A stretch of 64,000 bases of DNA. Source: Alphaproteobacteria bacterium (lineage in GTDB: Bacteria; Pseudomonadota; Alphaproteobacteria; RF32; CAG-239). How positions within the stretch are numbered: the stretch's first letter is position 1; the number at the start of each line of letters is the position of its first letter. The stretch is from positions 1 through 64,000 of the forward strand of contig JAFTVD010000023.1 in NCBI GenBank assembly GCA_017465945.1, given 5' to 3'. The notes under the pieces are model-generated. The model ran no database searches, was not told where the DNA came from, and saw nothing but the letters and a program-made list of their open reading frames with translations. A program made the translations under genes and the position numbers. Below, in pieces: positions 23,093-32,544 of this stretch.

Positions 23093-24790
23093 TTATTTTG
23101 AAGCGCCGTATTTTTCTTTTAGCTCTGCAATACGCTCTTCAGGGATACGTTCAAACAACATATCGCCAATTTCAAAAGGAGTGCCAGCTTTTAAGGCGGT
23201 TAATTCTGTTTTAACATCAAAGTCTTTTAAGCTTGGCATATCGCTTAATTTTAAGCCCAATTTTGCTAACATCTTTTCTGATGTGGTTGGCATAACAGGT
23301 GCTGATAGAATTGCAAAAATGCGAATTAAGTTAATACATGTGCGAAGAATTTGACTTGCTTTTTCAACATCTTCTTTAATTACTACCCATGGTTCTGCTT
23401 CTGAAATGTAGTTATTACCTTCTACCCAGATTTGACGAAGTTCTGCAAAGGCTTTTCTAAACTCTAATTCGTTCATATATTTGAAGTAGTCATTTACTCT
23501 TGCTTGAAGAGTTGTGATGAGCTTTTGTTCTAATTCGCCAAGATTGCCACCAGCTGGAACTTCGTTTCCGATTTTTGATGATGTCATCTTTAATACACGA
23601 GATACAAAGTTTCCTAATACGCCGTTTAGGTCTTTGTTGATGATGGAAGCAAATGAGTCAAAAGTGAAGCTTGTGTCTGATGCTTCTGGAATATTGCTCA
23701 TCAACCAATAACGCCAGTAGTCAGCAGGAAATTCTTTAATTGCGTCTTCTGCAAAAATACCTCTATTTTCTGATTTTGAGAATTTACCACCTTCAAATGT
23801 TAGGTAGCTAACACCTTTGAGGTAATCTACTTGTGTCCAGTTTTCACCTGTACCAAGCAAAGTTGCAGGGAAGGTGATTGAGTGATAAGGAACGTTATCT
23901 TTACCCATAAATTCTATATGGCGAACGTTGGAGGCATCATACCACCAGTCTTTCCAGTTACGATTTTTAGGGTCCTCATCTGCCCATTGTTTAGTAATAC
24001 CAATATAACCGATTGGGGCATCAAACCAAACGTAGAATACTTTGTTTTCATAACCAGGCTTATTTACAGGAAAGCCCCATTTGAGGTCTCTTGTTATGCA
24101 ACGAGCTTGTAAACCCTCTTTAAGCCATTTTTGAGCAATAGAATATGCAACATCTGGCCAAAATGGTTCTTTGGTAATAAGCCAATCTTTTAATAATGGT
24201 TCAATCTTTGGGAGGTTTAAGTATAGGTGTTTAGTTTCTCTTACCTCTAGGTTTGAAGAACCTGAAACAGTACTTTTTGCATTGATAAGGTCTGTTGGTT
24301 CTAAAACTTGGGTGCAATTTTCACATTGGTCACCACGAGCTTTTTCATAACCACAATGTGGGCAAGTACCTGTAATATAGCGGTCTGCTAAAAACATATC
24401 ATCATCAACAGAGAAGATTTGTTTTACGGTTCTTTCTTCAATATAGCCGTTTTTATCAAGTTGTTCAAAGATATGATAGGTCATTTCTTTATTTTGCTCT
24501 GAAGATGTGCGACCAAAATAGTCAAAAGATAAACCAAAATCTTTATATGTTTCATAATGACGTTTATGGTTCATATCACAATAAGTTTGAACATCCATAC
24601 CGGCTTTTAGGGCGCCAACTTCTGAGGTGGTGCCGTGTTCGTCTGTTCCAACAATATATAAAACGTCATTTCCCATCATTCGCATATATCTAGCATAAAC
24701 ATCTGATGGAAGTAAACATCCAATCATATGACCAAGATGTGGAACGCCATTGATATATGGAAGGGCGGAAGTAATAAGTGTTTTTGACAT
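23093..24790 (-). CDS. metG: Methionyl-tRNA synthetase
   Basis: 565 residues. The class I signature is HLGHMIG (18-24) and KFSKS (about 345) stands in for KMSKS. The zinc knuckle CPHC...CENC (about 143-159) places it in the zinc-containing type 1 group. It charges tRNA-Met and tRNA-fMet. It lacks the C-terminal tRNA-binding (Arc1p-like) extension found in longer forms, as is common in alphaproteobacteria. Its terminator lies at 23041-23078; RBS AAGGAGAA. Confidence 0.97.
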   Translation of the reverse strand: MSKTLITSALPYINGVPHLGHMIGCLLPSDVYARYMRMMGNDVLYIVGTDEHGTTSEVGALKAGMDVQTYCDMNHKRHYETYKDFGLSFDYFGRTSSEQNKEMTYHIFEQLDKNGYIEERTVKQIFSVDDDMFLADRYITGTCPHCGYEKARGDQCENCTQVLEPTDLINAKSTVSGSSNLEVRETKHLYLNLPKIEPLLKDWLITKEPFWPDVAYSIAQKWLKEGLQARCITRDLKWGFPVNKPGYENKVFYVWFDAPIGYIGITKQWADEDPKNRNWKDWWYDASNVRHIEFMGKDNVPYHSITFPATLLGTGENWTQVDYLKGVSYLTFEGGKFSKSENRGIFAEDAIKEFPADYWRYWLMSNIPEASDTSFTFDSFASIINKDLNGVLGNFVSRVLKMTSSKIGNEVPAGGNLGELEQKLITTLQARVNDYFKYMNELEFRKAFAELRQIWVEGNNYISEAEPWVVIKEDVEKASQILRTCINLIRIFAILSAPVMPTTSEKMLAKLGLKLSDMPSLKDFDVKTELTALKAGTPFEIGDMLFERIPEERIAELKEKYGASK

Positions 24791-24902
24791 TTTATATATT
24801 CTCCTTAAAGTTTAATTTAAAAAACGTGGGTAGTTTAGGAGATTTTTTTTTAATTTTCAAGTGTTATAAGGCTAAAAAAATAAAAAATATGCTTAAATTT
24901 TA

Positions 24903-24931
24903 TTGACTAGAGGATATTTTTGGGGTAGAAT
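24903..24931 (+). promoter_or_regulatory. Promoter of the 24967-27484 operon
   Basis: TTGACT (24903-24908), 17 nt, TAGAAT (24926-24931), 35 bases before the ATG at 24967. Confidence 0.65.
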
Positions 24932-24966
24932 ATGGTATATATGTTATGTATTATGGGAGATATGTT

Positions 24967-25893
24967 ATGAGTGAGGATAATAAACAAGAAGAAGTAAAAA
25001 CTCCTGATGCACAAGAAAAAAGTGTGGTTGGTGCAGTTGTGGGTGCTGTTGCATATACTGTGGCAGCAGAGGCAACTAGAAGTGGTATTAGATGGCTTCG
25101 TGACCATAAAGAAGATATTAGAAATTTTTTTAATCGTAATAATGAGCAAGTTGCTGAAAATAGTGCAACAAACAATACAGCTGAGCAAAGTTTACAAAAT
25201 AACCATGATGCTCAAGTTAATAATTTGGGTAATACAGAAATAGTTATTAATAATGGGCAAGAAGGTGAGGAAAATCACCAAGATATAGAAAATATGATTG
25301 TTGTACCTAGGGGTAAGGAAAAATTTGTTCAAATGTTGGCAAAACAGGCTGATTTTTCACATCTTAACTCTGAAAATATTGCCTCTAAAGGTGAAAATGT
25401 TGAAGATAATGTTGAAGAAAAGGGGGTAAGAGAAAATTTAATTAGATGGGGGAGAGTGATTGTGCCAGTGGTGGCAACGGCAGTGCTTCGTTATGCTTTG
25501 GGTGAAGAGTTTGATTTAGGTAATGATAATCAAGGAGAAGTAGAAAATAATAATGTAGCTGAAGCTATACAAGAAAATGCAGGAAATGTGGTGGAAAGTG
25601 TGGAGCCTCCTACATTAACTGCTGAACAAAGGCAAGAATTAATAGAACAACTTTCTCGTGAAGATGCTCAAGAGTTTACTCGTGCTCAAGGGGAGCAATT
25701 ACATAATAATATTAGACAGATACAAAATTATATGGAAGGGTATGGAGAATTAAATGATAGGTATGACGAATTATATGATAGGTATGACAAAGAAAGAGAA
25801 GCTTTTCTCCAAGAATGTGGATATAGAGATGCTCTAAATGAGCTTAGTGTATTGAAACAGGAATGTCGGATAGGGAGTATATTAGAGAAATAA
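24967..25893 (+). CDS. Unknown Asn/Glu-rich protein, first gene of effector-like operon
   Basis: 308 residues from the ATG at 24967. This start is favoured because the 19 bases around it (24956-24974) recur exactly at the start of the third gene (26901-26919). Two short hydrophobic stretches (about 22-37 and 165-183) sit in a long, acidic, asparagine-rich, probably disordered chain; the C-terminal 80 residues are charged coiled coil with a DRYDELYDRYDK duplication. Not recognised. The end overlaps the next gene by 31 bases. Confidence 0.72.
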   Translation: MSEDNKQEEVKTPDAQEKSVVGAVVGAVAYTVAAEATRSGIRWLRDHKEDIRNFFNRNNEQVAENSATNNTAEQSLQNNHDAQVNNLGNTEIVINNGQEGEENHQDIENMIVVPRGKEKFVQMLAKQADFSHLNSENIASKGENVEDNVEEKGVRENLIRWGRVIVPVVATAVLRYALGEEFDLGNDNQGEVENNNVAEAIQENAGNVVESVEPPTLTAEQRQELIEQLSREDAQEFTRAQGEQLHNNIRQIQNYMEGYGELNDRYDELYDRYDKEREAFLQECGYRDALNELSVLKQECRIGSILEK

Positions 25894-26882
25894 GAAATTT
25901 GAAAGAAGAATATGGTGTTACAGAATATGATGAGAGAATGAGGCTTCAGTTTAAAGAAGAATTAGCTAATTTGGCAAATGAAAGGCTTGCAGGATGTGAT
26001 GAGAGAGTGAGAAGACAGATTAGAGAAGAATTAGTAGATGGAGGGGTTCCTTGTTCTCCAGCACAATTTGCTAATAGAATTACAGGGCTTGGGAATGGTG
26101 AACATAATTATTGTATAGCAATTCAAACAAATGCGATGGAAGATGCGGTTAGAGAAACAGGAAATGACACACTTGGTGGAGTTAGAGATGGTGTAGGTTG
26201 GACTGTTCAATACGCAAGTAACTTCTTTGTAGAAAATGGGTTTGGTGAAAATTTTGAGAGGATGGACCAATTATTTACTGTAAATGAAAATGGGCAAGCG
26301 ATAGTTAATATGGATGAAAATGGTAACCCAATGATTAGAGATGGGGATTTAGCTATTGTTGATTATAGTCATTGTATTCGTTTGAATGTAGATGAAAATG
26401 GAGTGGTTACTTTTTCAGCAGGTAATAATGAAAGAATTGAAGCTCCAGCAAGATGGTACAATGTTAGTAGTTGTACTCTTATTCATACAGAAGATTATGC
26501 GACATCTTTGATGCAACAGCAATATCAAGAAATGACAGATGAACAGTTGTTGGCTCTTAATAATCAAAGACATCCTTCAACAAATACAAATAGTATTGAT
26601 GATGCAATGCTTGCTTATGCACCAAAAAGTGTGGATATGGAATATGAAAAAGGAATGGATACAACAGAGAGAAGATTACTTTCATCTGAACTTGAAAGAA
26701 CAGCAAAACATACGTTAAATGGGACGCTTCCTTTAAGTTGTTCAGAAGAGCTTCGTGAATGGAATAGGGGAAATACTAGAAAATTAAATGATAGAGTTGA
26801 TAATTGTGAGGCTTTACGAGGAAGAGAAAATGCAAATTCTAATGTAAGTACAATGATAAAAGCATCAGCTGAAAGAGCATAA
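25863..26882 (+). CDS. Unknown protein with possible papain-like amidase domain
   Basis: 339 residues. The N-terminal 60 residues are charged helix. The middle resembles CHAP/NlpC-type enzymes in layout: a cysteine after a glycine-rich turn (GNGEHNYC, Cys84), then RDGDLAIVDYSH (His170) and FSAGNNE. That order (Cys, GD-hydrophobic strand, His, acidic or Asn residue) is what the papain-like fold would need, but I recognise no family. The start overlaps the preceding gene by 31 bases, so translation is likely coupled. Possible secreted peptidoglycan or host-directed enzyme; speculative. Confidence 0.7.
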   Translation: MSDREYIREIRNLKEEYGVTEYDERMRLQFKEELANLANERLAGCDERVRRQIREELVDGGVPCSPAQFANRITGLGNGEHNYCIAIQTNAMEDAVRETGNDTLGGVRDGVGWTVQYASNFFVENGFGENFERMDQLFTVNENGQAIVNMDENGNPMIRDGDLAIVDYSHCIRLNVDENGVVTFSAGNNERIEAPARWYNVSSCTLIHTEDYATSLMQQQYQEMTDEQLLALNNQRHPSTNTNSIDDAMLAYAPKSVDMEYEKGMDTTERRLLSSELERTAKHTLNGTLPLSCSEELREWNRGNTRKLNDRVDNCEALRGRENANSNVSTMIKASAERA

Positions 26883-26911
26883 AGTATAATCTATTTTTTA
26901 GGAGATATGTT

Positions 26912-27484
26912 ATGAGTGAAGATAAAAGAAATATAAAGTGGGAAACATCTGTTATGGAATTGCCTGATGATGTATCTTTTGAAGGGTGTAGAGATAGATT
27001 AAATAGACCTGATGAGTATAAAAGTGATAAATTATTTGCATATGATTGCTGGAAAATTTCAGAACATGCGGTAAATAGTAATAGTTTTGCTGGTGATGTT
27101 TTGGAAATATATGATATTTTATTAGAAAGAGGTGTGCCCGAAAGAGTTGAAAATGATATTTGTCAAGGTTTGGGAAAGATGGTGAAATGTAATCCTGAAT
27201 TAAGAGATAGTGTTGTTGAGTTGGGAGTAAAACATCATCCTTTATTTGAAAAAAATTTAGAAAACTACAATCATCTTTATACAGACGAGATAGAAAGCAT
27301 GCAAGGTGATATACATAAACGTTTGGAAGAAAAAAATAAAGATATTTTAGGAAATGTGAAGGAAAAACTTGGTAAAGCTAATAAATATTACAAGCCTAGT
27401 GAAAATAAAGTTACGAGAACTGTTGATGATATGGATGAAAAATTTATGAATATATGTAGAGAAAGTTTGCGACAAAAAGAATAA
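26912..27484 (+). CDS. Unknown charged helical protein, third gene of the operon
   Basis: 190 residues, no signal peptide, helical, with a cysteine-containing N-terminal half (FEGCRDRL, DICQGLGKM, VKCNPEL) and a lysine/glutamate-rich C-terminal coil. Not recognised. It has its own strong RBS GGAGA in a 19-nt sequence identical to the start of the first gene in the operon. It may be a partner or immunity/chaperone protein for the preceding gene. Confidence 0.72.
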   Translation: MSEDKRNIKWETSVMELPDDVSFEGCRDRLNRPDEYKSDKLFAYDCWKISEHAVNSNSFAGDVLEIYDILLERGVPERVENDICQGLGKMVKCNPELRDSVVELGVKHHPLFEKNLENYNHLYTDEIESMQGDIHKRLEEKNKDILGNVKEKLGKANKYYKPSENKVTRTVDDMDEKFMNICRESLRQKE

Positions 27485-27575
27485 AATTAATGCGTTTATG
27501 TAATAAAGTGTAATAATTTTTTGATTTAAAATCATAAAATATCTCTTATAGTAAAATCGGAAAGAGAGGTGTTTT

Positions 27576-28043
27576 ATGATTTTTTGTGATATGGATGGTG
27601 TTTTGGTTGATTTTGATGGATGGTTTGAAAATAGATATGGAGTGTTACCATATAAACTACCAAAACAGGAACTTTGGCAACTTGTTTTAGATACTGATGA
27701 TTATTGGGTAAATTTGCCTAAACTAAAAGATGCTGATATATTGATGGGATATCTTAAAAAGTTTGATTTTAAGATTTTAACAGGGCTTCCACAATATGGT
27801 TTTGATAAGGCTGATGTGGAGAAAAAGCGGTGGCTTAAAAAACACTATGGAATAGAAAAAGGGGTTATTTGTTGTTTATCAAAAGATAAGCAAAATTATG
27901 GTAGAAAAGGGGATATTTTAATTGATGATAGAGAGCCAAATATCAAACGTTGGGAAGAAATGGGTGGTATTGGTATTTTACATAAATCAGCCATTGAGAC
28001 AATAGAAGAGTTAAAAAAGTTTGGTGTTAATAATGATGTTTAA
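27576..28043 (+). CDS. HAD-superfamily hydrolase (5'-nucleotidase-like)
   Basis: 155 residues. Motif I DMDGVLVDFD (5-14), motif II ILTG (about 66-69) and motif IV DILIDDREPN (about 110-119) are complete. The short length with a minimal cap resembles the 5'(3')-deoxyribonucleotidase / NT5C group. GAGAGG precedes the ATG. Repeats begin 50 bases downstream. Confidence 0.85.
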   Translation: MIFCDMDGVLVDFDGWFENRYGVLPYKLPKQELWQLVLDTDDYWVNLPKLKDADILMGYLKKFDFKILTGLPQYGFDKADVEKKRWLKKHYGIEKGVICCLSKDKQNYGRKGDILIDDREPNIKRWEEMGGIGILHKSAIETIEELKKFGVNNDV

Positions 28044-28095
28044 TTTAGGTTTGTTTTAAACACAGTTAAAAAAAAGGATAGTAAAAAAAGGTTTT

Positions 28096-28380
28096 GAGAC
28101 GTTTTGTAATGACGAGTGTGGGAGAGTGGATTGCCACGCCTGACGGCTCGCAATGACAAGGAAAAAAGACTCGCAATGATATGGGGATGTGGATTGCTTC
28201 ACATTTGTTCGCAATGACGAGGAGAAAAGGCTTCTTACAATGACAAAGAAAAAAGGCTTCTCGCAATGACGAAGGGGGAAATTTATGGATTGCCACGTCG
28301 CTAATGCTCCTCGCAATGACAGGGGGTAGAGGGGGAATGGTGGATAGTGATGAGTCATTGCGAACGAATGTGAAGCAATC
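28096..28380 (+). repeat. Cluster of interspersed repeats with core TCGCAATGAC
   Basis: At least seven copies or variants of TCGCAATGAC on this strand (for example in GGCTCGCAATGACAAGG and CCTCGCAATGACAGGG), one inverted copy (GTCATTGCGA near 28352), and arms such as GGATTGCCACG and GAAGCAATC. This is the look of widespread noncoding intergenic repeats in several bacterial groups, here several copies fused together. Minus-strand frames across it are artefacts of the repeats. The stretch lies just upstream of the third solenoid-repeat gene. Confidence 0.85.
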
Positions 28381-28468
28381 TAGGGAGGTGTTTTTTGTTG
28401 CAAGTGGGGGAGATTTGTGATATAATTAAGGTATATTAGATTTTTCTTTATTAAAAATAGGTGTTGCA

Positions 28469-29440
28469 ATGAGTGAAGATAATAAGAAAAAACTAAGTGA
28501 GCAATTAATAAGGTGTATTTTAGATGATAAGCTTTCAACGGATAAAAAGCTTAAGAAGATGGATTATATTATTAAACTCGGGGCGGATGTTAATATAAAG
28601 AATGAGTTTGGATGTTCGGTTTTAAATATAGCAAAATTTATAGGAGATGAAAAAACTGTTTCTTTTTTAGAAGAAAAAGGAGCAAAAGAAACTGGGTTAG
28701 ATAGAGAAAAAACGGAAGAATTTTTTAGTACAGCAAGTGTTGAAGAAATAAACAAAGCTTTGAGAGTGTTGCCAAATGGGTATGAGCTTAATTGTAATGT
28801 TGATTTAAGTTATAGAGAATTGAAGAAATTGCCCGATTTTTCTAAGGTGGTTGTTAGAGGGAATTTTTATTGTATTGATAATCTATTAGAAACATTAAAA
28901 GGAGCTCCTAAAGAGGTTCATGGAGATTTTAATTGTTGTGGTAATTGTTTAGAAAGTTTAGAATATGGACCTGAAATTGTGGGGGATGTATTTTCTTGTA
29001 GTAAAAATAAATTAAAAAGCCTGAAATGGGCACCAATTGATGTTGGAAGTTGTTTTTATTGTATTCAAAATCAATTAGAAACATTAGATGGTGCACCTGA
29101 AAAGGTGAATGGGGATTTTTGTTGTAGTAAAAATAAATTAACCTCACTTGAAGGTGGTCCTAAAATGGTTGAGGGGTGTTATTTTTGTGAGAATAATTGT
29201 TTAACAACTTTGAAAGGGGCACCTGTTAAAGTTGGCAGTGATTTTAGGTGTTATAATAATCAACTTGAAAATTTAGAAGGTGGACCTATTGAGGTTGGGG
29301 GATATTATAATTGTTCTGAAAATAAGCTTAGTAGCTTAAAAGGTAAGCCTAAAATTGTTGATAAATTTTTTGTGTGTGATGAAAATGTGAATTCATTAGG
29401 GAATGTCTTAAAAAATATAAAAAATTGGTTTGAGATGTGA
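28469..29440 (+). CDS. Ankyrin plus cysteine-ladder solenoid repeat protein, third copy
   Basis: 323 residues. The N-terminus MSEDNKKKLSEQLIRC matches the gene at 825-1655 nearly residue for residue, with the ankyrin-like segment (IIKLGADVNI) and then about nine 21-residue repeats with one cysteine each (F-x-C-x2-N-x-L). It lies 26.8 kb from the tandem pair at the window start, so the family has spread as well as duplicated. It is preceded by AGGTG and by the repeat cluster. Function unknown. Confidence 0.85.
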   Translation: MSEDNKKKLSEQLIRCILDDKLSTDKKLKKMDYIIKLGADVNIKNEFGCSVLNIAKFIGDEKTVSFLEEKGAKETGLDREKTEEFFSTASVEEINKALRVLPNGYELNCNVDLSYRELKKLPDFSKVVVRGNFYCIDNLLETLKGAPKEVHGDFNCCGNCLESLEYGPEIVGDVFSCSKNKLKSLKWAPIDVGSCFYCIQNQLETLDGAPEKVNGDFCCSKNKLTSLEGGPKMVEGCYFCENNCLTTLKGAPVKVGSDFRCYNNQLENLEGGPIEVGGYYNCSENKLSSLKGKPKIVDKFFVCDENVNSLGNVLKNIKNWFEM

Positions 29441-29593
29441 GTGTATGTTGTTGTTTATACGTGATAGATGTTTTTTGTTGTGATATTTTTTAGAGTAAAT
29501 GTTGATAAATTTAGCTAAATATTAATAAATTTCGTTTAACTATTGATATAGGGATAAAATTTGGTTGTATAAAAATAACAAAAAGAGGAAAAA

Positions 29594-30619
29594 ATGACAT
29601 TTAGTATTTCTGATTTTATTAGGGTTAATCGAGTTTACTTTATTTGGGCTGTGTTTTTCTGGCTATTATATCTTTTTAAGGATATGTTTGGCTTGGTGTT
29701 TATGACGTTTATTATGTGTTTTGTCGTATCGTCTCTTGCACATAAATTAAGACGTAAATATCGTTTTAATAGAAGAACAGTTGTTGTTTGTTTTTATATT
29801 TTGTTTTTGATTGGTGTTATTTGCTTTTTGAAATATATTCCACCAAAGTTATTAGGGGAGACAATTAGCTTTACGGAGCAATTACCAAAAACAATTCAAT
29901 CTGTTAAATTATGGGCAGATGAAGAATTTAAGGATAATGAATTTATTGCTCCAATGTTATCGCAAATAGAAGTTGCAACAATGCCTGAAAAAACAGTTGT
30001 ACAAGCTTGGAACTTTCTTAGAAATGTATTAGAGATGGGAATACACTATATAGGTTGGTTTTTCTTGGCGATGTTGTTTAGCTTTTTGATTTTGTTTGAT
30101 TTGCCAAAGCTTTCTAAAAGTGTTAGACATTTAAGATATACTAGATTATCTGAAACTTATCACGAAACATCTGATAGCATTATGTTGTTTGCAAAGGTGG
30201 TTGGTGAAAACTTTAGAGCGCAGTTGATTATTTCTTTGATTAATACAATTTTGACGGCGGTTTGTCTTTATTTCTTAAAGGTTAAGGCGGTTGCTCTTTT
30301 ATCAACGATTGTGTTTATGTGCGGACTTATTCCGGTGCTTGGTATGTGGATTTCTTCTGCTCCTATTATAATTATGGCAATTAATAGTGGTGGAGTAGAG
30401 CTTGGTTTATGGGCGCTTTTGATGATTATTGTTATTCATATGATTGAGGCATATATATTAAACCCAAGAATTGTATCTTCGGTTATGCATATTAATCCGG
30501 TGATGACACTTATTATTCTTTATATTGCGCATGGTATGATTGGTATGTGGGGTATGTTGCTTGGTGTACCGATTGCAGTGTATTTATATCGAAAAATTAA
30601 TAAGCCAATAGAGGCTTGA
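29594..30619 (+). CDS. AI-2E family transporter (PerM-like permease)
   Basis: 341 residues, typical length. Three N-terminal membrane helices, a soluble stretch (about 85-145), then about five helices. The C-terminal half carries the family pattern: IPVLGMWISSAPIIIMA and EAYILNPRIVSSVMHINPVMTLIILYIAHGMIGMWGMLLGVP in order. AI-2E proteins export various small molecules or act as Na+/H+ antiporters; the name does not prove AI-2 export. RBS AAAGAGG. A terminator follows. Confidence 0.9.
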   Translation: MTFSISDFIRVNRVYFIWAVFFWLLYLFKDMFGLVFMTFIMCFVVSSLAHKLRRKYRFNRRTVVVCFYILFLIGVICFLKYIPPKLLGETISFTEQLPKTIQSVKLWADEEFKDNEFIAPMLSQIEVATMPEKTVVQAWNFLRNVLEMGIHYIGWFFLAMLFSFLILFDLPKLSKSVRHLRYTRLSETYHETSDSIMLFAKVVGENFRAQLIISLINTILTAVCLYFLKVKAVALLSTIVFMCGLIPVLGMWISSAPIIIMAINSGGVELGLWALLMIIVIHMIEAYILNPRIVSSVMHINPVMTLIILYIAHGMIGMWGMLLGVPIAVYLYRKINKPIEA

Positions 30620-30622
30620 TTT

Positions 30623-30654
30623 TAAAAACGGCATCGAGAGGTGTCGTTTTTTTT
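30623..30654 (+). terminator. Terminator
   Basis: AAAACGGCA and TGTCGTTTT around a short loop (stem with one G-T pair), followed by nine T. Confidence 0.82.
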
Positions 30655-30668
30655 TATATATTTAAATG

Positions 30669-30697
30669 TTGACAAAATAAACAAAATAGTGTATTTT
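30669..30697 (+). promoter_or_regulatory. Strong sigma70-type promoter
   Basis: TTGACA (30669-30674), 17 nt, TATTTT (30692-30697), about 30 bases before the start at 30727, immediately after the terminator of the permease gene. Confidence 0.8.
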
Positions 30698-30726
30698 CCT
30701 TTTAAATTTAAGAGGATACATTAAAA

Positions 30727-31920
30727 ATGAATATTGAAGAACATATACAAAACTTAAGAAAAAAGGCTAATGGTAATAGTTTTAGTATTTTAGCTGAAAG
30801 ATGTGTTACATCTAGTGATGCACCATATCGTATTAAAAAAGCAAAACCCATTAAGAGAGATGATGTGGTTGTTTTGTGTATTGCTGGAAGTGGCGGTGAT
30901 GAGATATTTCTTAAAGGATATAACTCTATGCTTAAAAAAGTTGATGGGTTTGTGAAAGAGGAATTTGGTGGTAAGCCAAGAGTGGTAGTGGCGGTGAGCG
31001 AGTTTGGAAAGTTTCATGACCATAGATTTGCAAGAAAGGCAATGCATCATTCTGTTTCTTGGCCAAAACATTATGAAGAATTAAAAAGAAGTGTTGAAGA
31101 AAAATATTTTGAAGAAACATTTAATCCTAAATATATAAGAGATATTTTTGATGAAGTATTAAAACCTCGTATTGAAGATGATGATGGTAATAGATTTGAA
31201 CTAGATGAAGCTTTAAGGAATGTTAGAAAGGTAAATATTGTTACACATTGCCATGGTGGATATGTGGCAATGGTTTTAGAAGAAATGATGAAAAAACGTA
31301 TGGAGGAGCTTTCATATTCAAAAGTAGAACAAAAAAAGATTGCAGAACAATTATTAGTTGTTGGGTATAATCCTGATTGTCCGTATGTGGTATCTGATAC
31401 AAAATTTATTGGAATTGTTTCTAGCCAAGATAGAAGTAATAGATATAATAATTATATGCGTGAATGGTTGTTGATGAAACCTCAACATTTTGGGGTTATG
31501 TATATGCCAAAGCGTTGGGGGAGAACATTGATTGGTGATGTGGTTAGTAGCTCATGTGGGGAAATTAAAGAAGTTGAAGAAATTAGTGATTTGTTTACGT
31601 TTAAAAGAGGTATTGATGAGCATATGTTTTGGGGTTATGAGCCAATTGAAGGAATGAGCAAAACAGGGGAATTGTTACAAAAATTTGGTGCAAATGTGCT
31701 TTATAATGGAATTGATAATTCTTTAAAACAAGATAAAAAGTTTGTTCAGATTCCAAATATTAGAACATTGACTGCTAGAAACTTTGGTGATAGAGTTCTG
31801 TTTGCAAAAAGTGCAATTATTGGCTATAAATTAGAACAAAAACTTCGTAGAGTTGATAGAAAAGAAATTGATGCTTATGCTAACTGGAGAAGAAGTATTC
31901 CTGTTGTAACTCTTGATTGA
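30727..31920 (+). CDS. Alpha/beta-hydrolase-like protein with HCHGG elbow
   Basis: 397 residues, family not recognised. VVVLCIAGSGGDE (about 47-59) looks like the oxyanion-side strand and turn, and VNIVTHCHGGYVAMVLEEMM (about 168-187) looks like a nucleophile elbow of the lipase type with cysteine in the usual serine place (G/H-x-C-x-G). A late DEHMFWGYEP segment could supply His. No signal peptide; many charged residues. AAGAGGATAC precedes the start. Cysteine elbows occur in dienelactone hydrolases, but the rest differs. Confidence 0.7.
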   Translation: MNIEEHIQNLRKKANGNSFSILAERCVTSSDAPYRIKKAKPIKRDDVVVLCIAGSGGDEIFLKGYNSMLKKVDGFVKEEFGGKPRVVVAVSEFGKFHDHRFARKAMHHSVSWPKHYEELKRSVEEKYFEETFNPKYIRDIFDEVLKPRIEDDDGNRFELDEALRNVRKVNIVTHCHGGYVAMVLEEMMKKRMEELSYSKVEQKKIAEQLLVVGYNPDCPYVVSDTKFIGIVSSQDRSNRYNNYMREWLLMKPQHFGVMYMPKRWGRTLIGDVVSSSCGEIKEVEEISDLFTFKRGIDEHMFWGYEPIEGMSKTGELLQKFGANVLYNGIDNSLKQDKKFVQIPNIRTLTARNFGDRVLFAKSAIIGYKLEQKLRRVDRKEIDAYANWRRSIPVVTLD

Positions 31921-31947
31921 GTATAAGAATATAAAAAGGGGGAGAGG

Positions 31948-32544
31948 ATGATTAAATATGTAATTTTTGATGTGGGTGGAGTTTGTTATCCATATAGTCT
32001 GGATGCACTTAATAATTTTTTGTATGAAAAAAGTTCTAACAAAGATGAGTTTATTAAAAAATGTGGAGTTAAAGGATATGATTATAACCCATATATGAGA
32101 GGGGATATTGGATTTGATGATTTTTGTAAAGAGTTGTGTGAGTATTGTGAGGTAAGTTATTATAAAAACATAAATAATGAAATTAATGAAAAGCTCCATG
32201 ATGGAGTGGGAGAATTTTATGTTGAAACAATAGAACTTATAAATGAGATTAAAAAAAGAGGGGTAAAGGTTGGGATATTATCTAATGCTCTTGAATGTTT
32301 GGCTGATAGTGCAAAGTGTTTGGTTGATGATGAACTTTGTTTTGTTTCATATGAGCTAAAGTGCTTAAAGCCAGATGTTAAAATTTATCAAAAAATGATT
32401 GAAAAATTAAATTGTAAACCAAATGAAATTATTTTTATTGATGATAAAGAAAAAAATGTTATAGGGGCAAAAAGTTTAGGAATTAATGGAATTGTTTATG
32501 AAAATAATGAGATTAGAGAAAAAGTTATAAGATTTTTTAGTTAA
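31948..32544 (+). CDS. HAD-IA family phosphatase (YihX-like)
   Basis: 198 residues. Motif I FDVGGVCYP (7-15; nucleophile Asp8, with the second motif Asp replaced by Gly, as in YihX-type members), motif II ILSNA (about 110), motif III Lys in LKCLKPD, and motif IV FIDDKEKNV. The small helical cap lies between motifs I and II. GGGGAGAGG precedes the ATG. Probably acts on a sugar phosphate or nucleotide. The product may be co-expressed with the hydrolase-like gene 27 bases upstream. Confidence 0.85.
   Translation: MIKYVIFDVGGVCYPYSLDALNNFLYEKSSNKDEFIKKCGVKGYDYNPYMRGDIGFDDFCKELCEYCEVSYYKNINNEINEKLHDGVGEFYVETIELINEIKKRGVKVGILSNALECLADSAKCLVDDELCFVSYELKCLKPDVKIYQKMIEKLNCKPNEIIFIDDKEKNVIGAKSLGINGIVYENNEIREKVIRFFS

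Noticed and set aside
28056..28358. Minus-strand frames of 100 and 76 codons
   Set aside because: They run through the TCGCAATGAC repeat cluster; the repeated peptide pieces simply translate the noncoding repeat.
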